IMG/VR virus record: IMGVR_UViG_3300025030_000293
Coordinates: 1-35,008 of that record
Strand: one strand, 5' to 3'
Source of the DNA: a virus
DNA length: 35,008 bases
The notes under the pieces are model-generated. The model was not told the DNA's origin, ran no database searches, and worked only from the letters and a program-made list of their open reading frames with translations. A program made the position numbers and the translations under genes. Shown here piece after piece: positions 19,455 to 29,900 of the stretch (positions are counted from its first letter, which is position 1; the number at the start of each line of letters is the position of its first letter).

Positions 19455-21043
19455 GCAAAATTCCCAAGCGCGAGACGATCACATTACCAGATATTCAAGG
19501 CACAATAAAGCCATTCCGTTACAAATTTACGGAATGGCTGGATCGTTTCGGCTTTCTGGTCAGGGATGTATGGGACATAGAAAAGGGGGAGTGGTCGGGT
19601 ACAGGTTGGCTGCAGTTATTCCCAGAGCAGCACCGCTTTTTTGAATTTGCGCTCCAGATGAATAAGGAAAAGCAATTCAAGTATAGCACTGTGCTGTATT
19701 CCACAATTAAGAAGAGTGGGAAAACTATTTCAGCGGCAGCCATAGGTTGTTGGTTTGCTGAAGTGGCTCCACCCGGCACTGAAATTTACGTTATTGCCAA
19801 TGATCTCGAAAGTTCAGAGGGCCGGGTCATGCGCGACATGAAATACCATGCCAACATACGCGGTTACAATGTAAAGCAGTATGAGATCGTGCTGCCTAAT
19901 GGAACATTTGTGAAAGCCTTAGCTCAAAGTTACAAAGCTGTTGCGGGTTCGCGTCATGCCTTGGTGCTCTTCGATGAACTATGGGGTATTACCAGTGAAA
20001 TTACCCGGCGTACTTATGAAGAGATGACGCCAATTGCTACTATTCCATGGTCTCTCAGGTTTATTGCCACGTATGCTGGATTCATCAATGAATCTGATTT
20101 GCTGTGGGATTTGTATTTGAATGGTGTTGGTAGAGATGAGCATGAAGATGGGCGTGGCAAACTAATTTACGACATGCTGGACGTGCCAGTATGGGAGAAT
20201 GGGCGGCAGCTTACTTACTGGAACCATGAGCCGCTTTTGCCTTGGCAGGTGCCTACTTATTACGATGAGCAGCGCGAAGCTCTCCGTCCTGCGGCTTATT
20301 TGCGCCTGCATGAAAACCGCTGGGTGACAACCCACGAGGAGTTTGTGCCTGCCGAGTGGTGGACGTATGCAGAAAGTCAGATGCAAGGATCGGCGGAATT
20401 GTGGAAAGATCATCCTTACTTTGGCTTCCCGGTGTATATTGGAGTGGACGCCGCGTCTAAACGAGATTCCACAGCAGTGACGGGCGTAACTTATGATGAA
20501 GCCAAAGGTGTGGTTATTGAGTTATTCCATAAGATATGGACGCCGGTAGAGGGAGTGCAACTGGATTTAGATGAAACGGTCAGTTCCTTTTTGCAGGAGA
20601 TGTGCAAAATATTTCATGTGGCAGTAATTGGTTACGATCCAGCACACCTTTACCAATCGATGTTGAATTTACAAAAGGCTGGTTATCCGGTAGCTGAGTT
20701 TATCCAGTCGATTGGCAACATGACCAGGGCCAGCCAGAACTTGTACGACTTGTTGAAGTTCAGGCGCTTCTACACCTATAAGGATGAAGAGGCCAGAGCA
20801 CACATACAGAACACAGTTGCGCAGGCCGAATCCAGTGGCATTCGTATCGTAAAGCATCCAGGATCATTCCGTAAGAAACCGGTGGATTATGCCATTTCGT
20901 TGGCTATAGCTGCATATCTGGCAGTCAAAGGTGGGGGCATCGACATCACAGAGCCGCTGACTGTGGTATCTCCATTCTCGGATATTACCGCCTGGAACAA
21001 ACCCGGCGATATGCTTGAGCTGCCATGGCAGTTCAAAACTTAG
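19451..21043 (+). CDS. terL: Terminase large subunit
   Basis: 530 aa, normal for the family. The ATPase domain has a Walker A-like loop STIKKSGKTISAAAIG at about residues 84-99 and a Walker B HALVLFDELWG at about 170-180. The C-terminal nuclease domain shows the acidic residues of the RNase H-like fold: YIGVDAASKRDSTAV at about 331, VIGYDPAH at about 394 and KKPVDYAISLAIAAY at about 475-490. This motor packages DNA into the procapsid and cuts it. Overlaps the preceding gene by ATGA; the portal starts 8 bases downstream. Confidence 0.95.
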   Translation: MSKIPKRETITLPDIQGTIKPFRYKFTEWLDRFGFLVRDVWDIEKGEWSGTGWLQLFPEQHRFFEFALQMNKEKQFKYSTVLYSTIKKSGKTISAAAIGCWFAEVAPPGTEIYVIANDLESSEGRVMRDMKYHANIRGYNVKQYEIVLPNGTFVKALAQSYKAVAGSRHALVLFDELWGITSEITRRTYEEMTPIATIPWSLRFIATYAGFINESDLLWDLYLNGVGRDEHEDGRGKLIYDMLDVPVWENGRQLTYWNHEPLLPWQVPTYYDEQREALRPAAYLRLHENRWVTTHEEFVPAEWWTYAESQMQGSAELWKDHPYFGFPVYIGVDAASKRDSTAVTGVTYDEAKGVVIELFHKIWTPVEGVQLDLDETVSSFLQEMCKIFHVAVIGYDPAHLYQSMLNLQKAGYPVAEFIQSIGNMTRASQNLYDLLKFRRFYTYKDEEARAHIQNTVAQAESSGIRIVKHPGSFRKKPVDYAISLAIAAYLAVKGGGIDITEPLTVVSPFSDITAWNKPGDMLELPWQFKT

Positions 21044-21051
21044 GAGCTGAC

Positions 21052-22878
21052 ATGGTAGACATGATTACAAACAAAGATTTGCAGGATGTTCTATTCAATT
21101 TAGGACGGGCAAGCACATTCACCAAAGGCTGGCGAGACAATATCGAACAGTGGCGCCGGTTGTATGACTTCAAACATTATGAATTACAACCATTACCGGG
21201 TGAAAGCCAATTCGCTGATCCAACTTACACCAACACAGTGGATTTGGCGGTGGCAATCATCCTGGCCAATCCAATAACTTGGCGGGCTGCACCGTGGCGA
21301 CCAACTGCCAACGCCCAGAAGCAGGCCAGCCAGGTTGAAAAGTTTCTGATAGGGACTGAGGAAGCTAACACCGACCGAAACGGTTATGACCAGGCGTATG
21401 AGATCATCTTACATTTCGTGCGGGATGCCGGGGCGGTGTTGTACACCTATTGGGATGACAATATTGCCGCATCCTCGAAGTCAACCGGTGAATTCATTGA
21501 CACCAATGGGAATGTGGTAGCTGCCACCGTCTATGAAGAATGTCCGCTGCGGATCCAGGTGATCGACCCAATGTCCATAAAAATTTTGGCCGGGGGAAAA
21601 GAACGCTGGATGATGGTGGCGCGTGAGGAAAAGCAAACGCTTTACGATATTTACAGCCGCTTTGGAGTTTTGCCGCAGCGTTATTCCCATTTGACTGGCG
21701 ATATTACGGCCCAGCTAACTACCGAAGATATTTTGGTTGATTATTGGGATGTGGCAACGATATCGGATGGGGATGTAAAGAAGCAGGTTGTCCGCAATGG
21801 TGTGTTGTTTGGCAACGAATTTATACCGGGTTATGAACTCAAGACAATGAAAAAGTACCGGTCATTGCCATACACCATTGGCTTTTATAAGCCAACCGAT
21901 CGGTTGGATTCAACGAAATGGGCTGGTATTATTTCTCCTTTGATAGGATCGGTGCGGCATCTGGAGACCAGCATCAACCGCCGTCAACGCCAGATCGACA
22001 TGTTCTCCAGTATGCCGTTTGTCTCCAAGACTTTGAAAGGCCGGGCAGTGAATGTGGATCCCGGCATGGGCAAAGTGGTAAATTTATCCACTGAGGAAGA
22101 TTTTGGCTTCCCGGTGTGGCAGGGCAATCCGCCAGACGTGGAAAGACAGATTGATTTCTTCCGTTCCAGGGTGCAGCAGTCTGGTTTCTCGGACGTATTC
22201 TATGGTTCTGGCGCCAGTGCCGTGTCTGGTTACGCACTGTCCCAACTTGGAGATCAAAATCGTATCCGATTAGAGCAGCCGGTTACACACCTGGAGCGGT
22301 TTTACATGTGGGCGGCACAAAAAATTGTAGAGATCACTCTGGACAACGCTGAACCAGGCTCATATATACGAATGTACGGCAAGGTCAAAGGTGAACCATT
22401 TGCCGGGGCGGTGTGTGTCAGTGATCTATCTGGCCAACATATCACTTGTGAGATCGTCCCTGAGTTCCCGAATGAGCGGGTGCGGAACCATGCAATGGCC
22501 ACTCAAGTACGTGGCATTATTTCTGACCATCGCATCATGGAAGATTACCTGCGTGTACAGCAGCCAGATGAGGAATTTGATGTTCGCATGATCGAACAGG
22601 CGCAAAACAGCCCAATCATTATGAACTACAACATCCTGCGCAAATTCAAAGAAATGGCAGATGCCGGGGATGAGATGGCGAAGTTAGCTTTAGAGTCCAT
22701 GCTGCAGAATGGCGTGCCGGGTATTTCCGGTCGTCCGAAAGAACCTAACAATCCTGAGCAAAGTTTGGGTATGCCTAACCGGGCCGAGCCAATGGGCGGC
22801 GAACCTACAAATGAAGGTGAACAATTAGCCAATGCTGCACCCAATTTAGCCGGAGGTATTTATGGCTCAGAATTCTAG
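21052..22878 (+). CDS. Portal protein
   Basis: 608 aa. I place the start at 21052 (MVDMITNKDL) because AGGAG lies 5 bases before it; an in-frame ATG at 21025 overlaps the terminase and has no site. The layout (LGRASTFTKGWRDNIEQWRRLYDF at the front, NTVDLAVAIILANPITW, and later VSGYALSQLGDQNRIRLEQPVTHLERFYMWAAQKIVEI) is that of phage portal proteins, with the long stem/wing helices in the second half. Forms the dodecameric DNA gateway to which the terminase docks. The C-terminus is Pro/Glu-rich and disordered. Confidence 0.88.
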   Translation: MVDMITNKDLQDVLFNLGRASTFTKGWRDNIEQWRRLYDFKHYELQPLPGESQFADPTYTNTVDLAVAIILANPITWRAAPWRPTANAQKQASQVEKFLIGTEEANTDRNGYDQAYEIILHFVRDAGAVLYTYWDDNIAASSKSTGEFIDTNGNVVAATVYEECPLRIQVIDPMSIKILAGGKERWMMVAREEKQTLYDIYSRFGVLPQRYSHLTGDITAQLTTEDILVDYWDVATISDGDVKKQVVRNGVLFGNEFIPGYELKTMKKYRSLPYTIGFYKPTDRLDSTKWAGIISPLIGSVRHLETSINRRQRQIDMFSSMPFVSKTLKGRAVNVDPGMGKVVNLSTEEDFGFPVWQGNPPDVERQIDFFRSRVQQSGFSDVFYGSGASAVSGYALSQLGDQNRIRLEQPVTHLERFYMWAAQKIVEITLDNAEPGSYIRMYGKVKGEPFAGAVCVSDLSGQHITCEIVPEFPNERVRNHAMATQVRGIISDHRIMEDYLRVQQPDEEFDVRMIEQAQNSPIIMNYNILRKFKEMADAGDEMAKLALESMLQNGVPGISGRPKEPNNPEQSLGMPNRAEPMGGEPTNEGEQLANAAPNLAGGIYGSEF

Positions 22879-23089
22879 GTTCGACAAAGCTTTACAGCGG
22901 TCGCGCAAGGCTGTTGATATTGCATTTAGCCAGTCTGCCAAGCGCATGGGATTGACACGAGACAAAGACCTGGGCATCTATTCCATGCTGAATTCTGATG
23001 ATTTCCAGGCGTTGGCCCAGGATTTTGGTGAAACAGATGTGCTACAATACATCCAAGAAATGGAACGCAAGCGTTTGTTAGAGGAGTAA
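22862..23089 (+). CDS. Small helical head-module protein, 75 aa
   Basis: Overlaps the portal end by 17 bases with a GGAGG site. Charged helices (RFDKALQRSRKAVDIAFSQSAKRM; VLQYIQEMERKRLLEE). The position after the portal fits a scaffolding or head-assembly cofactor, but no family is recognised. Confidence 0.8.
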   Translation: MAQNSRFDKALQRSRKAVDIAFSQSAKRMGLTRDKDLGIYSMLNSDDFQALAQDFGETDVLQYIQEMERKRLLEE

Positions 23090-23093
23090 AGAC

Positions 23094-23933
23094 ATGCCAC
23101 AACCAAAAGAAAATGAAGATCTTTATCGTCCAGTCTTACAGCCGCCTCCTCCACCTAAGGCTGTACCCATTTATCCTGTTTATAGAGGACAGCCGAATGT
23201 AACACCTAAAGATCTTCCGGCTTATGCTCCGGCAAATCCTTATGTTCCTCCAACTTCTACTCCGCCAACCTCTGGTGGTGGGATGCCGGTCTCTCCTCCT
23301 ACGGCACCCGCCACCAATCCATTGACCTGGAGCAACAAGTATGGATTACCTGGTGCGCCTGAGTGGTGGAAAGGCATGATGCCAAGCCAGTGGACACCTG
23401 AGACAGAAGTGGCGGCCATGGCCAATGCGCTGATTCCCTATCTATCTGCTGAAGATCAACGGCAAATGGGCAGCACATTATCTCGTTTATACCCGGATGC
23501 TTTTGGATCTTATTCTCCCGAGCAGACCAAGTATGGCACTACACCTGATCTCACCACAGAGGTCAGTCATTATTTCCAATCCAAGAAACGGGCTGGGGAT
23601 GTTTTATCTGCATTGGATAAAATCAAGGAAGCGTCCGGTCAGGATGAATCAAAGATGGGGCCAGGGTATCAATACTTGCGGCAGTTAGCCAAGACTATGC
23701 AGGACTTTGGGGCGGACGAAGATGATTACCGCATGAGCCGCCGCCAGATCAAAGGTTTGTATGGTGCGCTCGATCCTCTTTTGTCCGAGGCCAAGGGCGA
23801 AAAATTGGGAGCTTACGGAGAAATTGCACGCGGCTTAGCTCAACCGTTTTTCACTGCTGCCGGATTTATGGGCGTCAAAAAGGATGCAAGTGGTAACTGG
23901 ATATTCGGCGACCCCAATAAAAACTGGTACTAA
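23094..23933 (+). CDS. Head-module protein with Pro-rich N-terminus
   Basis: 279 aa. Residues 1-80 are Pro-rich and disordered (QPPPPPKAVPIYPVYRGQP; TPPTSGGGMPVSPP). The second part is helical with YLSAEDQRQMGSTLSRLYPDAF and a conserved-looking C-terminus (LAQPFFTAAGFMGVKKDASGNWIF). It lies between the portal-side gene and the giant protein; an internal virion or assembly role is the contextual guess. Confidence 0.8.
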   Translation: MPQPKENEDLYRPVLQPPPPPKAVPIYPVYRGQPNVTPKDLPAYAPANPYVPPTSTPPTSGGGMPVSPPTAPATNPLTWSNKYGLPGAPEWWKGMMPSQWTPETEVAAMANALIPYLSAEDQRQMGSTLSRLYPDAFGSYSPEQTKYGTTPDLTTEVSHYFQSKKRAGDVLSALDKIKEASGQDESKMGPGYQYLRQLAKTMQDFGADEDDYRMSRRQIKGLYGALDPLLSEAKGEKLGAYGEIARGLAQPFFTAAGFMGVKKDASGNWIFGDPNKNWY

Positions 23934-23943
23934 GAGGTAATTC

Positions 23944-26900
23944 ATGGCCAAAAAATTCTGGGAACAGCCCTGGTATCTTGAGTATCTCGAAGATCTCAAG
24001 CGCAAACAAACCAACAAAAAAGATACCAATGAGCTGCTGAAAACCACGATCAATTCCACTGTCAAAAATCCCAATGTTCAGATGGTTCCCAGGCGCGTTG
24101 CCAACATCTCACCAGCGCGGACTTACATACAGGCTAAACAAGCCGAGATTGAGCGGATGGTTGGGCCAACCAAGGTGCTACCACGCCCATCTTCAGTGAC
24201 AGCCATGCCGGATCGGGTGGTAGAAAAGCTGCCACCTGTTTCACCTTACACTTATTTACCACAGGCGGCGCCACCACCCAACCGACCTGATCTTGAAACA
24301 GTACAACCAGCGGGCGCCAGGCGAGTGAAGCCCGCCCCGCCGCCCAAACCAAAACAGACATTCAAAGCAACGCCCGACACAAAAGTCGGGCAAGAAGTCT
24401 ATTTATCTTATGATAAGAATGCCAGGCTGACGTTCATTACTGCGCGTCCGACTGACATAAAGCTATTCAATTACAATGGAACAATGGTTCCAGTTTCCAA
24501 AAATGACAGCGGGAAATGGGCATTAGATAAGGAAATAACCCAACTGGGTGTCACGCTCGACAACATGATCCCCATGGTGTACACGCCGGATCTGTTGGAA
24601 ACCCTGAATTCTACCAAGACTGCGGCGGATTTATTGAAGCCGTTGACGTTGGATGGCATGATCAAGCTGGGCGAGGCGTTGTATTATGATCCGATTGTTA
24701 ACCAAATAACAGCTCGGCCTACCCAGACACAGATATTCTGGACTCCAGATCACAAGGAATTGACGTATGAGCGTACCGCCACCGATGATAAAGGAATGGT
24801 GGTAACTAATGATCCGGTTGAATTTGATGTACAGTCTAGTAAATTCTTACAGGAAACACTTACCAAGGAGCATGTTGAGTTCGATGCGTTTACTAATCTG
24901 GATGTAGCAGGCAATCCAACCCGCGCTTCAGATATTCGATTTGGGCTGGGCACAGTCAGAACCGAAGATTTACAAGCTATGCACGGGCTGGATTACACCC
25001 TGAATAAACAGACAGGCGAAACTGTGAATTTGCTGGATGAACAGGGAAATGTATATCCATTCTACCTGACGCCGGAAACCCCGATTGCTAATTTTCCCAT
25101 TCAGATGAAGAACTTTGAAACCGCTCTGCGGAATTCAAAATTATTCCAAACCCTGGTTGTACCCGTCTGGGCCAAATTTGATCCAGTCAAGGCCGCGCCC
25201 TATGTTGATGGTGCCATTGCCGCAATTTCTGGTTTTTATGCTTTGTTTGATCAGACATCCATAGTGCCGAAACAATCTACATTGTTTTCGTCCGAGTCTC
25301 AAACGGTACGGCGCAGTGGTTTGGGCAATACCGTTCCAGCATTCTTATCCAATTTGCTTACGCAATTTCTTGGTCGGCCACTAGTATCGGCAACCCGTTT
25401 CCTTGCATTTCCCATCTCTCTATTTGAAAAAGCCACAGCATCCGGAATGTGGAAATTCGCCCAGTCCATACAAGATCAACTAGAGATGGCGGTAAAGGAC
25501 AAACGTGCCGTTGTCGATGACCAATTACAGAGGGCTATGTATCTGGAATTGGAGCGTCCGGGCATCTCATTATCTCCAACCCAATTGCTGCAGGACACTT
25601 ATGAATACACTGAGAAGTTTGATGTTGGAGATCGAGGTGTAAGTACCCAACTGGAAATGGCGGGTCTGGGTTCTAACGATGCACTGGTCACATACGTGAA
25701 CCGCATGAATTCTAATGTTGCTGCCGGGCAGTCCTTGATGGATGGCGCAATCCGCAAACAATACTCGGGATTGACAGGAGAAGCTGTTGATGAATTTGCC
25801 GAGGGCATGTACCGGTACTACGTGTGGGGTCTGGATTGGGCGGCGATCAACAATTGGATAGATGGCAGATACGAACAAAAACCCATCCAGGCCGGGGTTG
25901 ACAAGATTTTGGCTGGAGATGTACCTGTTACTTCAGATGAGTTTCACTTTCTGTGGCAGTTCATGGCCTATAACACGGTTACTCCCACGGCAGACGTGCG
26001 CAGCTTTATGCCCAAGTTCAATATTCAACCGGACACTGGAGCAAATTATTTATTCTTCCGGCACGCGGCTGATGTTAGCTTGGCCAAAGGTCGTCCACTT
26101 ACACTGGATGAACTATACGAAGAATCCATAACTTGGTTGGCTGGTTATTATCAAAATCCCATTTCTACGAAAGAGTTCCGGGAACTCATGCTGCAGCGGT
26201 CACAGGCCAGACATGATCGGGCGCTGACGCTCAATCGCACTGCCAAGAGCTACAGGGTATTGGGTGAAGGAGCACCTGATGAAGCTACCCAGCAGTATTA
26301 TTTTGGGTTAGCTGATGAAATGATAAAGGCTGCCCAGGATCTATTAGTGGCCACTTATCCAATGGATCGCAAGGCCGGGAACATAGATCCATTTTCGGCC
26401 TACACCTGGGATGCAAAACCGGAAAGATTGCAGCAAGTTTATCAGAATGTGGCTTTGGCCGAATTACAGCTTGGCCGCCCGCCGACACGCCAAGAGATAA
26501 CAGACATAGCTTCCATGTCGGTGGATATTGTTATCGAGATGGGCGGCGAGATGGTCTTCGATGCTATGGAGTTATTGGGCGTATTCAAGGTGGGGAAGAT
26601 TGCTATAAACGCCGCACAAAAGGGAATTACCAAGACGCTGGTGAAATCTGCCAAGGGTATATCTGTTCTCAATGCGCTTGCGGCAGTCCAAGATGAAATC
26701 TCCAACATGGCTTTGATACGCCACATGAAAGGCAGAGCTTTGGCTTCTCAGGCATTCAAGCAGAGTGAAGTCATGGCCGAACTTACATCGGACATATTAC
26801 GCTCCAACCCACAGACTAAGGAAGAATTTGTGGCCTTGTTTGAGCGGGTTGCCAATGATATTGTGAGGATCAAGAGCGCCGGTACCAAAACAGAGGCAGC

Positions 26901-29900
26901 GGAAATCATTGCTTCCATCATGCCAAATCGACCAACCATTTTGTCGGCGCACACCTTACAAGAAGCGGCAGATTTGCTGACGGAGACAATTGATCCAAAG
27001 AGGTGGCCCACAATAGCTGGTGAAGTATGGGATGAAAACTGGAGTCACATGATCGAGCGGGCCGCACACGATTACAACAAAGTGTGGAAACTAGACCCGA
27101 GTGATGCCAGCTTGCAGACGCTCAGAACCAATAATATCACAGCCAAAGCCACCCAGAATTTCTTTAGTTGGGCCGGTCAGAGCCGAATGGCAACTGAACT
27201 TGGATCACAGTTCCGTAAGACATTCAGTGATGCCAACCGCGCTTGGACTAATTCAGTGATTTTCAGTGACACCTGGTGGGCTAAGCTGGGGTTTACTGGC
27301 AAGGAATCCACGGCGGGAATTTACAAATGGCGCCAGATATTAGAGGGAGTTTACAAGCTCAATCAAACCTTTATGAACGCATGGGTGTGGGCTACACTGG
27401 CGCGGCGTCCGGCCTGGATGTTGTACAATTTCATTGATAATACTTTCCGGTTTTTTGTAGGCGGAGCTGGAGATATACGGGACATCTTTTTCCTGATGCA
27501 GACCGGAGTAGGACAGAAGATTGCCAGCAATGTCAAAATCCCGGCGCATGTTGCTTCCGATCTGAGTGCACTTACCTTCAGGTATGTAGTCGAGCCACTG
27601 GGAGAAGGCATTTCGCAGAAGAAATATCTGCCCAGCATTCTCAATTTACGGGACAATCCGCTGGGATTTTTACAGCACTATCGGGTGAATTATTTGGCCA
27701 TGACAGATGGGAAGAATGCACTGACCAAAGCATACACGGTTTTCAGCGCATTCCCGGTGTCGGTGAAGAGTTTAGCTAATGCTATAGAGTATGGCACGCG
27801 CATTCGCATGTGGTACAAGCTCTATACCAATAATGTCAACGTGCTCAACAAGACTATTCTGACCAATTTGTTAGATGGAGCAGAGGCGATTGGTGAAAGT
27901 CCACGCGTCCTGGGTTTGAAGGAACGGTTACTTGCCACCGGCATGAGTGAACTGGATGCCAACAAGTGGGTACAGCATGTAAAAGACATGTGGCTGACCT
28001 CTGGTTCTAACTCTCAACGCTTCGAGCGGTCGCTCCAATTGCTAGCTACACCGGGTGAGTATCTCAACGAACGGTTATTCCTGCCGGAGATTATTACCAA
28101 AGCAGCCTGGTTTGATGAAACGCTACAACGCCCACTGATTACTGCAGTGTTGGATGAACTGCAGAAATTCGTTACCACCCAGGCAGATGCCGGGCTGACC
28201 AAGCTCACGAAGGTGCAAGTGGATCAGTTCTTCGACCGGGTTATTGCCATGTTCGATGCAGAATCCAATGCCAAGCTGAGCACCATTTGGAACCAACAGG
28301 CCCAGATTTTGCGCAACTTCGACATAGATTCAGGGCGCCAGGAATTGAAGGGTACTCCATATTACCCGGAAGCCACCACCAAGAGTAAGGACTTTCCGCT
28401 GGTGACTGATTCTGGAAATGATGCGGTCAAGGCCATTCCAAGGGATGCTACCAAACTAACCAACACTCAGCGGCGTTTGGCCAAGAAAGCTGTAAAAGAG
28501 AACCGGGTTGTCATACCCAACGATGCAGATGAGAATCTGGTCAAAGCTGTAAATACCATTCGGGATCGGTCTGATGCGATTGGAACTAAACCGCAACCAC
28601 TTACGGATGAACAAATCCGAGCAGTAGAGAATGATCTAAAGGATATATTACCGGCAGATGTACCGACCAATGCCTTTGAAATGGAAGTGTTAGACCGCGT
28701 CATTCAAAAGAATATACCGCGCGGCATTTATCTGGAAGCAGGAAAGCGCCGGGCAATTGCCGCAAAGAACTTTGGGGATGTGTTTGGCCAGCCGGAATTC
28801 ACACAAAGCCGGGTATACAGCCGGTTGGAACGCCCAGACCGTGATCTGATTGCGGCTCATGGTAGAAACTTGGATGATGCCATACGTCATGTGGCATCAT
28901 CCATAAACTCATTTTGGATTGAGGTTTGGCCGGGGCCGCGACAATTGGATGCAGCCGGAAACATTATTTTCACGGCGCGTACCAGTAAATCATGGGAACA
29001 GGCTTTCAACCTAATAGCGCGGCAGTGGAACAGCCAGGTATTCATGTATGAGGAGTTGTTGGACGATGTCAGGCGTGGAAATTTCACCCTGCTGTCATCC
29101 TACTCAGTAAAAGATATGTTGGACAAGGCAGGCATCCAACCGATGTTCGACGCCAAAGGCAGAGTGGTCAGGATCAGGATGCACAATCCTGTAACCAACG
29201 AGTGGAAGACTACCGACTCTGTGGTAGCGGTTTCCCAATTCAAGAAGATCACAGGCGTAGAAAACCAGCGGATATACACCGGCAGCATTCAGGAACTTGG
29301 CAAGGGTGTAATACCAGACAGCAAGAAAGCCTTTACTATCGAGGCCAAAATTTTGCCAACACCGTTTCCATCTTATGATGAAATGGTGAACAGTACTCCG
29401 CGTCTGGCTTTGGCAATCAAAGAAGGACGCTTGGCAGATGCCAATCGAATTTTGGCTGGTGAATTCCGTTATCACATGTTCTATGAAAAGGCTGGACAGC
29501 TTGTTCCAGCCGACAGTATGTTATTGAACCGCATCTGGAAAGAAATCGGCGGAGATTCTAAGAAACAGTGGAAGACGCTGCAGGATGTACCGCCTGATAT
29601 TACCCACAAAGTATTGGATGACTGGGCACAAACTCATCACGGCTATCAGTTAGGCAAGATGGTAAAAGGTTTGCAGGATGATCTGACGGTTGTGTTCCAA
29701 AAGCAATATAGCTGGACTGAAGCTGGTGCACGGGACTACTTCAAGCTGTGGGATAGGGTTATGGAGAATGTATCCCGATTGTTGTCGGATACACTTGGGC
29801 GGCCCATAACCAAGGATGAAACCTGGGCACATGTGTACTTCGGCTTCTACAAAATTGATCCGACTGTAGATGGTAAGGCCATGCGCGGGTTGGATGGTCG

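Noticed and set aside
29104-29475. 123-codon minus-strand frame inside the giant gene
   Set aside because: It is a shadow of the long plus-strand frame, with no ribosome site and no plausible domain.
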